A stretch of DNA of 64,000 nucleotides from Lytechinus pictus (GCF_037042905.1 NC_087254.1:16539103-16603102); one strand, 5' to 3'; shown: positions 32,263 through 45,569, counted from the first letter of the stretch. Notes: generated by a model not told the origin, from the sequence alone. A program made the numbers and translations.

Positions 32263-33378
32263 ATTACAGCAAACTTTGAAAAGGGAAAGGAACAACATTC
32301 ACCGGTAGTACATCTGTCCCGATTCAAACTTTGATTAATTTCCTGTGAACATGTGTCACAGTACAATGAATGTTTTCGAAAAGGAAATGTTGTTTATGAT
32401 ATTTTATTCTTTCACTTTACACTTGCAGTCGTGCAACACAGTGTTTGCAGCATGGATACGCCCCTTATCTGGTGTTAAACATCTTCCAAGTATAAAAGAG
32501 AGAGATAGTCTACCAGAAACAAGGACGTGACACAAATCTTGAAATCTTCATCTACATGGAATATCTGGTTTGAGAAAATTTGGTGTTTTCGGGAAGTATG
32601 ACACAAAACAGACAATGGATTTGACACCATACTCTTTGTAGACACCCTTCACCTTGTGTATTATAATCTTAGTATCAAATATGTGACTCGCATATACATG
32701 TATATGCATTCACTACTCATAAACCCATTTTTGTTATGTATTTTATGATGATTTTTTATGTAGTGCCAAGGAGCAGGTCCAAGCTGTTATTTCCAGGGGT
32801 TTGAGAGTTAAGCTTTTTAGCTGATATTTAGCTTGTTTTCTTTTTGGTTTTGATTATCAGCTAAATGTGAGCTCATTTTACTTTTTTTCTGTACAAAAAT
32901 GTGGTAGCTCTTTCAAATTCAGCTTATTTTCATTACTTTTCAGATCTTTTTATTTGTCATCACTCAGACCCCTGTATTTCTTTGCTGATAATATACATGT
33001 ATTTTATATTCGTTTCATTTAAATGCGTGCTTTGTAATATGATATTTAATATATAAAGAATAGTTTCTTGGAATAATTTTGCTTAACCCTAATAAGACTG
33101 GCCAGGGTATTTTTGAGATTTCGTCCGGTGATGGCTCAATCACAAAAAAAATTGCATCACCCCATGATGTAATCTACAATTTTATTTTTCAAAATTATTC
33201 TAATTTACTTTTAATTCATTTTGCTTATTTATGCATGAAAGTATAATTTGGTCAAGGGAGGCCTTTAATGTCCCCACCCCCAGTCTTTTTAGGGTCAAAG
33301 TTGGAAATATTTGCAAGTATTGTGAGGCTTATGCTTCATTAGAAATAAGATGGTGTTGTAATTTTTGGATTTAACTTT
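32263..33378. other. AT-rich sequence, nothing recognised
   Basis: A short frame at 32430-32530 follows a splice-acceptor-like TTACACTTGCAG, but it has no partner exon and is not annotated. Confidence 0.4.
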
Positions 33379-33651
33379 GGGCCACCGCACACCTTACGAT
33401 TGGTACAAATATGTGACCATTCTACCATCCCTATTATAATAAAAGCGAATTGAATAGTGATGACGTCATAGTAACCGTACGATTGTCTACAATTTGAAAC
33501 CAATTTTGCCTTTACTCCAAAATTACGGCTTGCAATCATCCACAATTGCTTTATTAGTATTCTTACAGTTAAATTGACCCTCAAATAAAATAATCAAAAT
33601 GCCATTTTTCCAAATTTGGTTTGTGGACCAGTCATAAGATGTGCGGAGGCC
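33379..33651. mobile_element. TIR element, GGCCACCGCACACCTTAC family, copy 1
   Basis: The left end GGCCACCGCACACCTTACGA is inverted relative to CATAAGATGTGCGGAGGCC at the right. The second copy at 63525-63956 shares these ends. Confidence 0.78.
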
Positions 33652-34463
33652 TTACAACTTTATCACAATGAAATTTGTATTTTTTTGTGCTGACTATTCT
33701 GCAAAAGTGGAACCAAAGGTTTTCCAGAGTTTTTCCCAATTGTGTTTTATCTCTGGTTTTTTACCCTCGATCTACTTGTCGTAGAATTTTCAGCACAAAA
33801 TCCCCCCCCCCCTCCCCCCGAAATTTGTGTATAATACCTACATGTATATAATGTTTATTTTTCCTTGAAAATTACTATCATTAACAGATTCTGTCCAGTT
33901 TTTGGTCAATTATTACATCAAGAACGTTTATAATATGAACATTTTCAATTTCAGTATTATCTATTTCAATTGCTAAATTAGAGAAATGGAGTATCACAGA
34001 ATACCATGTATTCAGTGTTTGTTTTGGCCGCTCAGCAGCAAACAAAGTTCATTTTAATCCAATTAAATTAAAAACAACAAATAACCAAGTATATTTCCGT
34101 ACTGGACATGTTAAGGGCAGAAATATGAGGATTTAACATTGATTTGAAAAAAAAGGTAAACTGTTTGCGTTCAAAGAGCTAATTAACCAGTCAAATGCAA
34201 CACCCCTGTCACCATAGCTCCTGAGCTTGAAAAGTAGTATCACATTTTTAGGGGAATCAAAAGCTTTGCTTTGGTCAACGAATCAATTTTTTTTTCTCAA
34301 ATTTTCACAGTCCCAGTTATTCATGGTGCCAATCGTGTGAGGGTTTCTTTTATTATAAAAAAAACCCTACTGTATATAGTGTTCAAATAAAATGATTTTA
34401 GGTTTATATGTGATCTTAAATTCATGAAAAGTTTATATGACAGTAACATAAATATTCTGGGGA

Positions 34464-34675
34464 GTGTTTCACAAATGGATTAAAACTAACCATAAACAAA
34501 GTCATGCTTCAGTTTTCATACGTGTGCACATGATAGTTGATGGTTAGATTAATTGATTAATACGCCGTAGAGCGCATCTGATCCAACCAATATAGGGATC
34601 TGTTTTTGTTTTTTTTTCACATGAAAATGGAAATTTAAGAGCAATTTTTAGTCACACTTAGTCTTTGTGAAACAC
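34464..34675. mobile_element. TIR element, GTGTTTCACAAA ends
   Basis: GTGTTTCACAAATGGATT and TTAGTCTTTGTGAAACAC are inverted ends around ~180 bp of AT-rich DNA. Confidence 0.65.
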
Positions 34676-34814
34676 CCTTCAGATTTCTCTTATATATAAG
34701 ATGTACTTGTATGTCAGATAGCTTGGACCTGCTCTATTGTGTACGATTGTCTGTACTGTAGTCTGTATACTTGCTTTGATTCATGATTTTATTTTTCTTT
34801 CTTGAAAAAAAATG

Positions 34815-35130
34815 TAAGACCAGCAGTCCAGAAGATTCATTCAAGTTGGAGGACCATAGCAGTTGACCTCTTTGATGGGGTAGGCCCTTGACCCTCACAA
34901 ACATGGCTTCCAGTCTGGTTTGAGCCGGGATCGTCCTGCCAGAATCACACAATTAGTGACGTCACTACCGAGAGATCTATTTTTCAGTGTGCAGAGAAGG
35001 GCACTGGACACTGCTGTGCATAGTATACAACGCTGATAATGTAAGTGCTTTATTCTTGATTTTAATGATATTCTGCGTAGCCAAGAGTATGCGAGACAAT
35101 GCAATCAGTTATTGGGCAATTATTACTCTG
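34815..35130 (+). repeat. dispersed repeat, forward copy
   Basis: Shares CAGCAGTCCAGAAGATTCAT, GGCACTGGACACTG, GTAGCCAAGAGTATGCGAGAC and other blocks with 38975-39270, which is its reverse complement with roughly three-quarters identity by eye. Open frames here follow the repeat. Class unknown. Confidence 0.7.
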
Positions 35131-36900
35131 AATTATTGTGGAAATATTGGGGAGCAGTGTCACCCAGACTGATTTTTATCCATATTGTACCTTAATTGCA
35201 ATTTTTAATTCTTTACACTTTCAACAATCTTAAGAATAAAATTCTTTAAAAAAAATCCATTAAAACAATCCCAATCCCAAGGCAAGTTTGATAAATTTTT
35301 AGGGACCTATACAAAATCCTCATTCTGCATACAAAATCCTCACTCTTCAAAATTATTATTTTTTAACAACTGTAGCCCCTGCTTTTTACCATTACTGTTA
35401 ATTCCTCATTCCTGTTTTCCTCTGTGGGCTATGTGTGTCAATCTGTTTTATCTTTATTGTAGTCTCTCTATTCTCCCTTGTTTCTGGCCGTTCCCTTTCT
35501 TATTCCTCAATCCTCTCTCATTCTCATTACTCCACCCTCCTCCCCTCACTTTTCCCTCTTCTCTCACCTCGACAATATTTTAATTATCTGTTGATCCATT
35601 CATTGCAGTATCTTCTGTACTTCCCTGTACTATCTGCTCTAGCTGTTGCTCTAAATCATCTTTGTTTCACACCGTTGCAACATGCTATTATCCATGACTG
35701 ATATAAGAAATGTGCTAAGAAGACACACCAATTTTTTTTAAAGGCAATTATGATATTCACTTACTTTGATCTCATTTTTACATCAATTGCAAAGCCATAT
35801 GAAAAAGTTAGTATAAATTATTTTGCAATAGTTACTCCCTTTTTCTGTACATGTTTATTTTTTAGACAGACCAATTTGAATTGATATTTAAACTTTACCC
35901 TAACTCACTCCCCATTCACCATGAACGCTGAGGTGTATCCATCACATAATCACAGAACTTGTAGAGATTTAACGGCTTGCGGCGGAATGACATACGATAC
36001 TGTGATGAAGGTAGATTCTCAATATCGGTTTGTCTTCCAAAAAACTGTATTCACTCAAAAGTATAAAGTTTTCATCCATTTTATGAGGATTGTGTGCTTT
36101 AATGGTTTTTTCACAATGTGTAAAAAAAAAATGCTCCATCAATCACAGCAATACATGTTAGTCATGAATCTGGTTTCAGAAGTGCAATGTCAAGTTTTAT
36201 CTCTATCTTGCTGGCAGTTGTCATTTTCTTTTCTAGTCATTTTACAAGAGCCTTGCCATTTAAGTCTTTTTAAGTTGACCCTTATCAGTATTTTTAATGG
36301 GCCTTTGCATGTTTGTCAAATTTCTTCAATGGGAGTGGTTTGGCCAAGAAGACTTTGGGGCTTGATGGCATTGATCAAGATCATGCAAGGATTTGTTTGA
36401 ATGCTGAATAGACCCGGGCTTGTGATAACCATTAGTGTCAAGGAAGGGAATGTTGAGCAGTTTTTGAGGTGACTACTGCCGAGTGCTGATTGATCAGGAA
36501 ATTTGCTGACTGCATGTGAAATCTTTGTATTTTTGGGGTGCTTGGAAATATTAGTTTAATGTGCTTTCGGTACCTCTGTATACCCTTGTCAGTGATTCAG
36601 GAAGAAAGGACCTATGGCTTCCACACGATAGATTCAATTTGATTGTATCTTAGCTGATGCCAAATTTCTAGGTGATTGATTGCTCATTAAGACATTGTCC
36701 TCCCATGGAAATGATCCAGTGCGACAACATCTGCATCCCTTGATCTTGTACCGTCTACAGATATTTCATGGGAACTTCTATTTCACCACCTTCCTGATGA
36801 CATCCAATCCAGAACACATTGCAGACCTTCATAGAATTGGTTCCTTCTTGTTCATGGCCTTTCTGATCATGTCTCGGAGGTATTGGAATTTCTCAACCAA
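35131..36900. other. AT/CT-rich sequence with a long but unsupported frame
   Basis: A 159-codon frame (35921-36400) has no recognisable domain, irregular composition and no flanking splice or promoter evidence. The CT-rich part at 35460-35570 yields another spurious frame. Nothing else is recognised. Confidence 0.45.
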
Positions 36901-37045
36901 GGTTCCGTTTCATAAAGACTTGTTATGATAACAAATGAACAGTTTCTATACAAAGTTACTATCAGCCAATCAGATTAGAGGATTTCAGTAGCTTTTAACT
37001 GTTATTGCAAATGTGTTATTATAACAAGTTTTGTGAAACGGACCC
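36901..37045. mobile_element. palindromic MITE (CCGTTTCATAAAGACTTG)
   Basis: GGTTCCGTTTCATAAAGACT and TTGTGAAACGGACC are inverted ends. TTGTTATGATAACAAAT and AATGTGTTATTATAACAAG lie in the arms. Same family as the outer element at 12511 and the copy near 45570. Confidence 0.82.
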
Positions 37046-37584
37046 TCTGTCCTTGGCTTTATGTGAGGAGGTAATGGGCCGCTCATCCAACTTCTGATCT
37101 ATGGGCGGGAGAGTGATCCACCAGATTGTCAACCATCTGAATTCTCTCATGTCCATTTTTACCTTTTTCAATAATTTAGTCATACCCCATGTGAACAAGG
37201 ATTTCATTTATTCACTTGGCTGAATTTCTGTGAGAGGGATTGCTTTATTTGGGAATGCATCTGATGGAACTTGGCGTATCTGATTTAATAGGTTCATCCA
37301 GTTGTCTTTCAAATTCACATTAGCTCTCTTCTGTGGTTAAAAACTTACTTGGTCCATACCTGAGCTGCTTTCATGACATTCACCCACTAAAGTCATAAAG
37401 GATGGTGACATGGTCTACGAGGAGGAAATGCCTGTAACTCTTTGAGGAGCCTCATCATCGTCTACACATGGATGGCAGGGACTAAGGGATACTCTGGCCT
37501 GTTAATTACCCAGCTTTGACATTTCCTATTTGAAGATAGAGGAGTTTGATTGGATAAATCCTTCTGGTAGATTGTGCCGGTGGC

Positions 37585-37866
37585 TGAAGAATGGTTTCCT
37601 ACCTCCAATCTGGAAAGAGTTCTGGAAAGGTTTTTGGGTACTGTCTGTGAAACTTGACATTGCTTCTTAATGACCCTTTGGCTTAAAAAAAATGTTTCCT
37701 ACATCCCAGTCTTAAAAACATTTCTTTTGGATGCTGTTTGACATTGCTTATTCTGGTGGATTGTTTCAGCCGTCAGTGACCCCTTTGGTTTCTACGTCCC
37801 AGTCTGGAACAAGGTTTAGAGATGTTTATGGGGTTGCTGTCTCTTTAAATTTGACATTGCACTTTG
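37585..37866. repeat. diverged tandem repeat, ~100-130 bp unit
   Basis: Three units share GTTTCCTACNTCC, CAGTCTGGAA-like sequence, TTTTGGGT(G)CTGT and TTGACATTGC. No gene seen. 37046-37584 and 37867-38340 hold nothing recognised. Confidence 0.6.
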
Positions 37867-38354
37867 TAACTTGGATACATGCATTGTACTGCATTGATTG
37901 ATGAGCTTTTTTTTTAAATAACCATTGTGGGATATAAAGTGCACTTCCTCAGGACGAGCCTATATTGAGGGTTTAACCTAATTAGATCCAGATTCACATA
38001 TCTTGTTGTCCCGTCTGATCTGGCCTCATCTCTTAGAGTTTTGTGGAGATAGTGATGGATACATTATGCAAGTCCAAAACATTTGGTGGTGAATAAATAA
38101 AATGAAATGGGAAACAAAGAAAACAATAAAAACCAGACATAACAAAACAAAAGTATACTTTTTCCTGTTGGTTTAATTAAAAATATTGACCAACATACTG
38201 TTTACATTGAAGTTCTTAGAAATAGGATTGCATCATGTACAGAAAAGGGTGTAATTATTTGCAAAATTGCTTTAATATTAATATTTCCATTTGAAAACTG
38301 CATGTTTTTTATCTTGGATATAGGTAAAACCACAATAGGCCAATCAATTATCCC

Positions 38355-38506
38355 CCCCCAAAAAAAAAGATTGAAAAGCGATTAAATGATCCAAATGCAT
38401 GCATGAACAAAATTGTAAAAGATAATGAAAGTGATTAAGTAATGATACCAAAAACCTCATACACTGTACAACTCCCCCCCCCCAAAAAAAAAAAAAAAAA
38501 AAAAAA
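38355..38506. repeat. C-run/A-run simple sequence
   Basis: C8A10-like and C10A22-like runs at about 38350-38370 and 38474-38506. These may be assembly-sensitive. Confidence 0.8.
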
Positions 38507-38602
38507 ACAGGTGCAAGGAAAAATATCAGTCATGGATGATAAATGTTGTATGTGAAATGAAGGAAGATTGGCAGATATTTGGAGCATTTAATGAAGAGCT
38601 TT

Positions 38603-38696
38603 TGTCAGCGATTTTCACAAAATTGCTCTGAGCCAATCAGATGCAAGGATTTACAGTAGCTTATAACATCTGTGTGTGAAAATTACTGACAAAAAC
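38603..38696. mobile_element. small hairpin MITE, second copy
   Basis: TTTGTCAGCGATTTTCACA and TGTGAAAATTACTGACAAA ends with TTGCTCTGAGCCAATCAGAT inside, the reverse complement of 8031-8116. Confidence 0.72.
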
Positions 38697-38974
38697 CTTC
38701 ATGAAATGCTTCACATGGTGGATAGTACAGGGAGGTATGGAGAGAGATCGCAAGAAGTGGATTAACTGGTAAGCTAGAGAGGAGAGGGGGAACAGAGGGG
38801 GGGGGGGAGGGGTGGTAATGAGGAAGGGAGCAGATTAAAGGTAATAGGGTAGTGGTTTTGTTCAAGGGTGAATAAAGAGACTAGAAAGGAGATTAACAGA
38901 CTGATTCATATGGTAGCGGAGAAAAAAGGGGGAGGTGTTTGGGTCAATCCTTGGCAACACAATAGCTTGGGAAA

Positions 38975-39270
38975 TCAGTGCATTGTCTGCGTAGTCTTGG
39001 CTACACAAAGTATCATTAAACTTGAAAATAAAGCACCTACATTTAAAGACGTGGTATATCATGCATGACAGTGTCCAGTGCCCCGCCCTGCACACTTGAA
39101 AATTGGACTTTTGGTAGTGGTGTCACATTGTGTGATTGTGGCAGGAAGACCCTGACTTGGATCAGGCTGGTGGTCATTTTGTGAGGGTTAGGGTTTGCCC
39201 CATTGAATCAAGAGATCAGCTGCTGTGGTATCTTCTATACTTGAATGAATCTCCTGGGCTGCTGGTCATT
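38975..39270 (-). repeat. dispersed repeat, inverted copy
   Basis: Reverse complement of 34815-35130 by shared blocks AGTGTCCAGTGCC, ACACAATGTG and GAATGAATCTCCTGGGCTGC. Confidence 0.7.
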
Positions 39271-41223
39271 TTTTTTAAATCAATTTTTTTTAAACAAAAC
39301 AATTACATAATAAATGATCCCTTGGAAAATGAAAAAAAAAATTGATTTTCAGTCATGTTGTGTGCATTGTGTATCTGTATTTGTCCAGAAACAAGACTTG
39401 CCCTACCCCTTGTGAGTCTCCAACCACCCCCCCTTACATTTTGCAAGCCAAAAGTGACATTGTTCCTGAAAACCCCTATCTTTATAGATTTGTCATGGGG
39501 CAATTCCATAAGATATGTACGTCCAATACCCTAGACGTGGGACATTCCTGATTTTCTGTCCATTTAATTATGAAAATTAGTATAGCTCTCAAACAATAAC
39601 TATTTTGGTATTATAGGTCGGACGTATGATATATTATGTAATTGCCCCATTGGTATTGTACAATGAAGGAAGCGAAGACACATAGGGAAGACTAGACAGT
39701 CAATGGAGCATGAATAGCGCCCACTAGTGTTGGGTAGGTATACATTCGCATATCGTTGTAGGAGGTTGTGTATAAAATATATAGGGGAAATGGTCCAGGG
39801 GTGAAGGAGGGGGAGATTTACCCCCATGGGCCATTCCTGTGCCCTCCTCCTCACACCCCCTTTGCCATTCCCCCCATATATTTTGTACACAACCATGCCG
39901 ACAAATGAAAGTTTTACTCAATGCTGTTGGGCACCCTACCCCCATGAACAAAATTAAAGTGTCCAGTCTTCCCTTTGTAGTGTCTTTGTAGAAGGTAATC
40001 CAAATTAAGAGGGCTTATGTGTATGTATTAATGTCCATTTTCGGAGATTGTATATTCAATACCTTTAATAATCAAGTGATTTGTCGCTGAATGACTTCTA
40101 TATCAATTTATTTAGTGATGCAATTGTAATCAGTAGAAAGCCAACGATTCTTTTTAATTTTTATAAACCCTCATAATTTGGAATACCTTTTTGGCACTGC
40201 ATAAGCTGAATATTTGAGCACAAAGGTATTTTCAAGACTATAGTAGCAATTGATCGACTTCCAAAATTGGTGAAATGCAAATCCGCGAGGGGGGGTTGAA
40301 AGATAACCTAAATGACATTTTTTTTTTCAATTTGATAAAAGGGATAGTGTAGTGTTGTACAACCCTGATATCTTGTTATACACTTCCTTCTATAGTTTTT
40401 TTTGCTTCTTGAAAAATAATAGGGGATCCCAAGAGGGGTTGCCCCTACCATGATTATTCAGCTTACAGTGCCCTTTTTGACAATGTCACATTTTGGCTTG
40501 CAATGTGTCCGTCCCTCCCCCCCCCCCCCCCCCGTTAACTCCCATCCAGATTCTTTTCCAAGTAAAATGTTGCAAAATGGATTGAAATTGAGGTGAACAT
40601 TTTTTCCTTTAAAAAAATGACAACTTGTAATACCATGGAAGCCATTACTGCGTTATCCCGTTCCATGAATTCTGAGATGAAATATTCAATATCTTTACAA
40701 ATAAAAGCAAGATTGGTCAACCCCAAAGTTTATTCATGATGAAAGATGATACAAAAGAATCGTGAAAAGTAAAATGCTTATTTCAGAGTGAATACCTCAA
40801 TAACAATGCAGTTTGCAACATTCCAGGATGGTATAACTATTCAAAATAACGGGATTTATTTCATCTTGTTATAAGAGTGAACTTCGATAATAATTTTGTT
40901 TGAATATAGATTGATTTCGATAACATTTATATTTGTTTAGAGTATTTTCTCTCAATGTGCTTTTCACACATTTTATTTGTATTCTTGAATAGTGATTAAA
41001 ATAATAGAAGCGACGCAACACATAAAAAACATAATGAAATATTAAGCATAAATATATATTCATAATGGCAATTGCCAAAGGATATTCATCTACGTTGGAT
41101 AAAGTTTTTTACATTATTAGATGTTTTGGATCCGAGGTTAATAAGATTTGAAGTTTACTTTGTTCTTTTGCGGAAGTAATTTGTAAATCAAATTTGAACA
41201 TTATTTCACGAAGTCCACTCTAT
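39271..41223. other. intergenic sequence with C-runs, no gene
   Basis: C-rich runs near 39425-39433 and a C18-like run at 40515-40533. The short frames at 39600-39951 overlap CCCC/GGGG-rich sequence and are not supported. Confidence 0.5.
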
Positions 41224-41534
41224 GGCCCTTATTCTGTAGTCAGGTTTAACTTAGACCATGGTCTTACTCTGTGCTAAAATTAAGGAAAGCCAATTATGTC
41301 AAAATTTTCCGTACATTGCATGTTTCTTATGCTTACTGTGCTCTTTCCTAACTCGTGAATGGTGAAGAAAATTATCTCATTTATCTTTCCGAAACAGTTA
41401 AGAATGATTTGAGCGAAAAATGACCTGATACATTTATATCATATTGTTAGAGATTTATGCAACTATTGGCTGTCCATAGTTAAACCACAACTTTAAACCA
41501 GAGCTTAAATTAAACCCAACTTCAGAATACAGGC
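41224..41534. mobile_element. TIR element, GGCCCTTATTCTGTAG ends
   Basis: GGCCCTTATTCTGTAGTCAG and CTTCAGAATACAGGCC are inverted, with GGTTTAACTTAGACC and TTAAATTAAACCC in the arms. Confidence 0.72.
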
Positions 41535-41585
41535 CTATATGTCCAAGATGTGTAAAAATAGACCAAGGTTGTAGGACGGCATTAA

Positions 41586-41769
41586 AAGGGCTTTCACGGG
41601 TTGTTTGGTCCAGGGATGCTGTTGTCATACTTTTAGAAACTTATTTCTAGCCAGAAAAAACATTTTGTGTACAAAATGGTGCATTCTAGATGATTTTCAG
41701 ACCTTTTTCACCAATTTTAACTGGCATATCCCTGTTGGTCTGATATAGTCCCATTGTGAAAGCCCCTTC
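41586..41769. mobile_element. TIR element, AAAGGGCTTTCAC ends
   Basis: AAAGGGCTTTCACGGGTTG and CCATTGTGAAAGCCCCTT are inverted around ~150 bp. Confidence 0.6.
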
Positions 41770-41794
41770 AGATGGCCGTAATCAGAATCACAGA

Positions 41795-41960
41795 AAGAGA
41801 GAGAGAGGGGGGGGGGGGAGATATGGGAGGGAGGGAGAGGGGAGGGGGTGGTGAGAACGGAGAGAGACAGAGGGAAGGAGAGAAAGATACGGTAGATTGA
41901 TGGGAGACCGAGGGAGAGGCAGATGGAAAGGAAAAGGAGAATAGACAGAAGAAAAGGTGA
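41795..41960. repeat. GA-rich tract
   Basis: Imperfect GAGA/GGGAGA repeats with a G11 run; continues more weakly to about 42190. Confidence 0.85.
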
Positions 41961-42311
41961 AAGAGGAATTGATAAAATTAAAAGTTCAAGATAGAGAAAA
42001 ATAATGACTGGTAAATATTTAAGAAGGTTGAGAGAAGGTCAAAGAAAAAGGGAAAGTTGTAATAGGTCGGAGAAAAAAAGCTTTACAAAAAATAGAAAAA
42101 TAATAAATGCACATTAGCAGAGACGTAGAAGCAGAAAGAAAAATAGAGAAAGAGAATGTTTGGTTAATGATGGAATATAAGGAAATAAAGAATTACTTAG
42201 TTTCTGGTGAAAAAGGGTAATGAAGGGTGGGGGGGGGGGGGGCTAGAGAATGAAGGGTATGAGAATCAATACAAGTAGCCAAAGGAAGGTGCAACAAGAT
42301 CATTTAATAAT

Positions 42312-42473
42312 GTGTTTCATAAAGCAGTTCGTAAAGTTACGTAAGACTACGCACGATTGGAACATGTTCTTAGGTGCTAAGTCTGCTATATGGAGCTATA
42401 TCATGTACCTTAAGAAATGATCACTAGCCGTGCGTAAAGTCATTCATAACTTACGAAAAGCTTTATGAAACAC
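42312..42473. mobile_element. TIR element, GTGTTTCATAAAGC ends
   Basis: GTGTTTCATAAAGCAGTTCG and AAAGCTTTATGAAACAC are inverted, with GTAAAGTTACG and CATAACTTACG in the arms. Confidence 0.75.
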
Positions 42474-42774
42474 TAATCGAATAAAATCACAAATTAAAAA
42501 AGTAGCTAGTTTTACTTGCAGAGGAACTTATAGTTCGTATTTTCTAAGCACATTTCCGACAATAGACAAATCATATCTTTGGTTTGTGGAGATGCTAGCA
42601 AAAACTGCTCTAGAAAGCATTACAGGCCCTACATTTTACTTTTCAAATTATATGCGTAATTATAATAAAACTCATTTTGACGACTTAAAGCTTATCGAAT
42701 GATAATAATTACCAACACTGTGGAAGAAGAAATGTAGGCAAACTTGGCTTCAAGCATAGTAATCGATTTCTTAA

Positions 42775-43120
42775 AGGGAAAGTTCACTTTTAAGAAAGGT
42801 TTTTTTTAAAAATAATTAAAAAAATTAATGAAAAATTATTTTCTAAAAAAAGAAAGAAAGAATATGGTTTCATTGTAACTTTGATATATTTTTTAACAGA
42901 CAAATCATTTTTCACCCGCTCCTGAAAGAAAAAAAAATAGTTACCACAAACCATTATTTCATAGGTGGTGCTGCTTGCTCTGCATGAAGTCCCCAAAACC
43001 ACATAAAGTTGTAGTAGCTTTTTAATCGTTAATTGATTTTCCTCAAACCTTCACCGATATTTTTACTATTTTTTTCCAAGTATTTTTATTACAAATTTTT
43101 CGTCAGGATGAACTTCCCAT
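42775..43120. mobile_element. TTAA-flanked TIR element, GGGAAAGTTCAC family
   Basis: TTAA at 42771-42774 and 43121-43124 flank AGGGAAAGTTCAC and GGATGAACTTCCCAT. Shares ends with 61262-61758. Confidence 0.8.
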
Positions 43121-43622
43121 TTAAGAACAAGTTTAAAAAAGACATTAGTACAGTCACACCAACGATAGGGACTCCATTCTGACCGATGGTATGTTCTTGT
43201 ATGTGACGTATGTTTTTCCATCTAGATTCAGTAATGTCGATGTGACTGAGGCTTAACTTCGTTCCCAGGAAAGAAATATCCATAAATTTAACTCACTTAG
43301 CAAACAGGTTAATTGAAGTCTTGGTCTAATTATCACGTCAATTTCTAACCCGACTTTGCATTAAAAAGGGGAAAGGGATGAGCCCACTTATGTTCCATAC
43401 TTCTATACATTTTAATTGTAAAGCAACCTTACCGAAATGCATAGTGAATGGTGATAATGATACCTGAACAGTAAATACACTAATGCACTATGTAATATAT
43501 ATTGTTGTATTGGTCTAATAGAGCAATAACTTTATGCTAACCTATAGGCCTATATGATATCAATTCTACATCAATTGATTTGTTTCATTCAGTTATCAAT
43601 ATATTTTTATCTAACTTTATAT

Positions 43623-43800
<178 letters not shown>

Positions 43801-43992
43801 TATTTATTTATTCATGCATTCTTACCTTCGTTAATTTTACCTCTGCCATTTTTTATAGCAGGTACTGGTTCCAGTACACATTCTTTGACTAACTGGCTCC
43901 CTTTTTGGTCTTTCAGCATCTCCTCTAGTCTGAGAATAATTATTTTTCAGTGGGTGACTCTCTTCAATTCTTGAATCAGTGCCATTTTCTGC

Positions 43993-44183
43993 CTAAATTG
44001 GTACTCCGGGCTGAAAATAATGTATGACGTCATCAGTGTGCTCATTATACATTCATGAAGACATAATGCAAAGTGTCATAATTTTCTTATTCCTTGTCCG
44101 ATTTTGATAAAACTTTCATTCTTTTGTTTATCTTATCTTACTTTATCTGTTCAAACCGCATTAGTTTCAGCCTGGAGTGCACC
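43993..44183. mobile_element. internally deleted copy of the CCGGGCTGAAA TTAA family
   Basis: TACTCCGGGCTGAAAATAAT at the left and TTTCAGCCTGGAGTGCACCT at the right, followed by TTAA, match the ends of 27905-28485. The middle retains ATGACGTCATCAGTG and TTTTGATAAAACTTTC. Confidence 0.7.
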
Positions 44184-44807
44184 TTTAACACAGTGTCACA
44201 ATGAACATCCCTGTTGTTTGATTCACTGCTCTGTAGTTTGTTATTCTCTGTGCTCTAAATGGGTGTTTAAGCAGCGAGGGGTACGCTCTAGACATCCAGA
44301 AATGCTTAGGTGATGGCGACGAACTTCCTGGTTCACACTTGTTGAGTTCTTAAAAGTAGGGCCCACGTATTGGCTGAAGGAAATGGAATCTGCAATCAAT
44401 TTAATATACATAAGAAGACATTTAAAACAAAGTCAACATTTTTTTCATAAATTTCAAACAAAGAAGAATAAAAAAAAAAATGCAAAAGTCAGTATGTATC
44501 TACATTGTCTTAATTTCAATTTCTTGATTAAAAAAATAATTTTAATATCATTCATAAAAAAAACCTTTATCATAAATCAATAACCATCCGGAAAAAAGGA
44601 GAGGCCCAAAAAAGTATGTTTTGGGAAGCGGAGTGCTGGAAGATGAGAAAAAAAGAAAATGTAACCAATTTGACATCCATTTTGTTGTGAAAACCTTTTT
44701 TCCCACCCTGGGTCCACCCATGTCTCCGCTTCAATTTCTTTATCCAAAAAAAATTGAATATTTATTCATTTATTTTAATTTCTATTTATTTTCAGTTTTA
44801 TTGTGAC

Positions 44808-45000
44808 AGTCTCGTCTGATTAGCAGATAGGCGCCGCTTTTCTGACGGCGGCGGCCGCGGCGTCAACGTCAAACCGATCGAAGGAGAATTTTTTTTAATG
44901 ACATCATCATCATAACTTTAAAAGTTTATGGATCTAGTCCATAATACTTGGACATAAGAGTAATCAAGTATCACTGAACATACCGTGCAAAATGGCATTA
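44808..45000. mobile_element. truncated DR1-type TIR element
   Basis: GATAGGCGCCGCTTTTCTGACGG and a unit fragment with GTTTATGGATCTAGTCCATA and AATCAAGTATCACTGAACAT match the copies at 6194 and 20206. It lacks the DR1 site and the right end. Confidence 0.75.
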
Positions 45001-45022
45001 TCTTAAAAAAAGAAAAAAAATA

Positions 45023-45155
45023 CAGTGGCGTAATGGGCCAAATTTTTTTGGGGGGCGTAAAAAGGCAACTTTTTCAAGGCTTCAAAAAGTGTGTGTGGGG
45101 GGGGGGCACAGTGCCCCATGCCCCAACCCCCCCCCCCCCCGGATCGCCGCCCCTG
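45023..45155. mobile_element. hAT-like MITE
   Basis: Begins CAGTGGCGTAATGGGCC and ends GGATCGCCGCCCCTG, termini of the CAG-G-GGCG type common to hAT non-autonomous elements. G- and C-runs lie inside. No target duplication could be confirmed. Confidence 0.5.
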
Positions 45156-45569
45156 GATTTTTGGTTGAGTAATGAGTAATAAGTAGAATTTGAGTAATTT
45201 TGCTAAATAAGAATCAACCACGCAATGTTGCACCTCTTGCATTGCAAGGCTTATACATTTTTCATTCGTTATTAATGAATATCATTATAGCAGCTCGATC
45301 AACAAGGTATAAAGAGAATTCATGATAAACAGGAAACCATCAGGAAACATAGAAGCAAAAGTTAAGATATCTTTTGAAAGGAATTCTTACCAGTCTGACA
45401 CTAATAAACCACTGCATAGGATTTCAGGGGCTCTGCTTCGATCGGCATCAAATGTCCACTTACATCAATCTACACATCCTTCCTGGTGATAATTAAAAGG
45501 ATATATTGTGATGAGTCCACATTTCATCCCACAAATTTTCAGTAATACTCAATTAAGCTATTTTCACCC

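Noticed and set aside
32430-32530. Terminal-exon-like frame after TTACACTTGCAG
   Set aside because: No upstream exon with matching phase and no recognisable sequence.
35921-36400. Longest open frame in the window (159 codons)
   Set aside because: No domain, no coding-like composition, no splice or promoter context; surrounding DNA is AT-rich non-coding sequence in which frames of this size occur by chance.
36650-37500. Possible decayed LINE or DIRS polymerase
   Set aside because: Scattered protein-like words in several frames but no recognisable RT, RNase H or recombinase motif.
45380-45500. Minus-strand exon bounded by ATCACCAG and GACTG|GTAAGAATT
   Set aside because: Stops in all three frames; at most an untranslated exon, with no supporting context.
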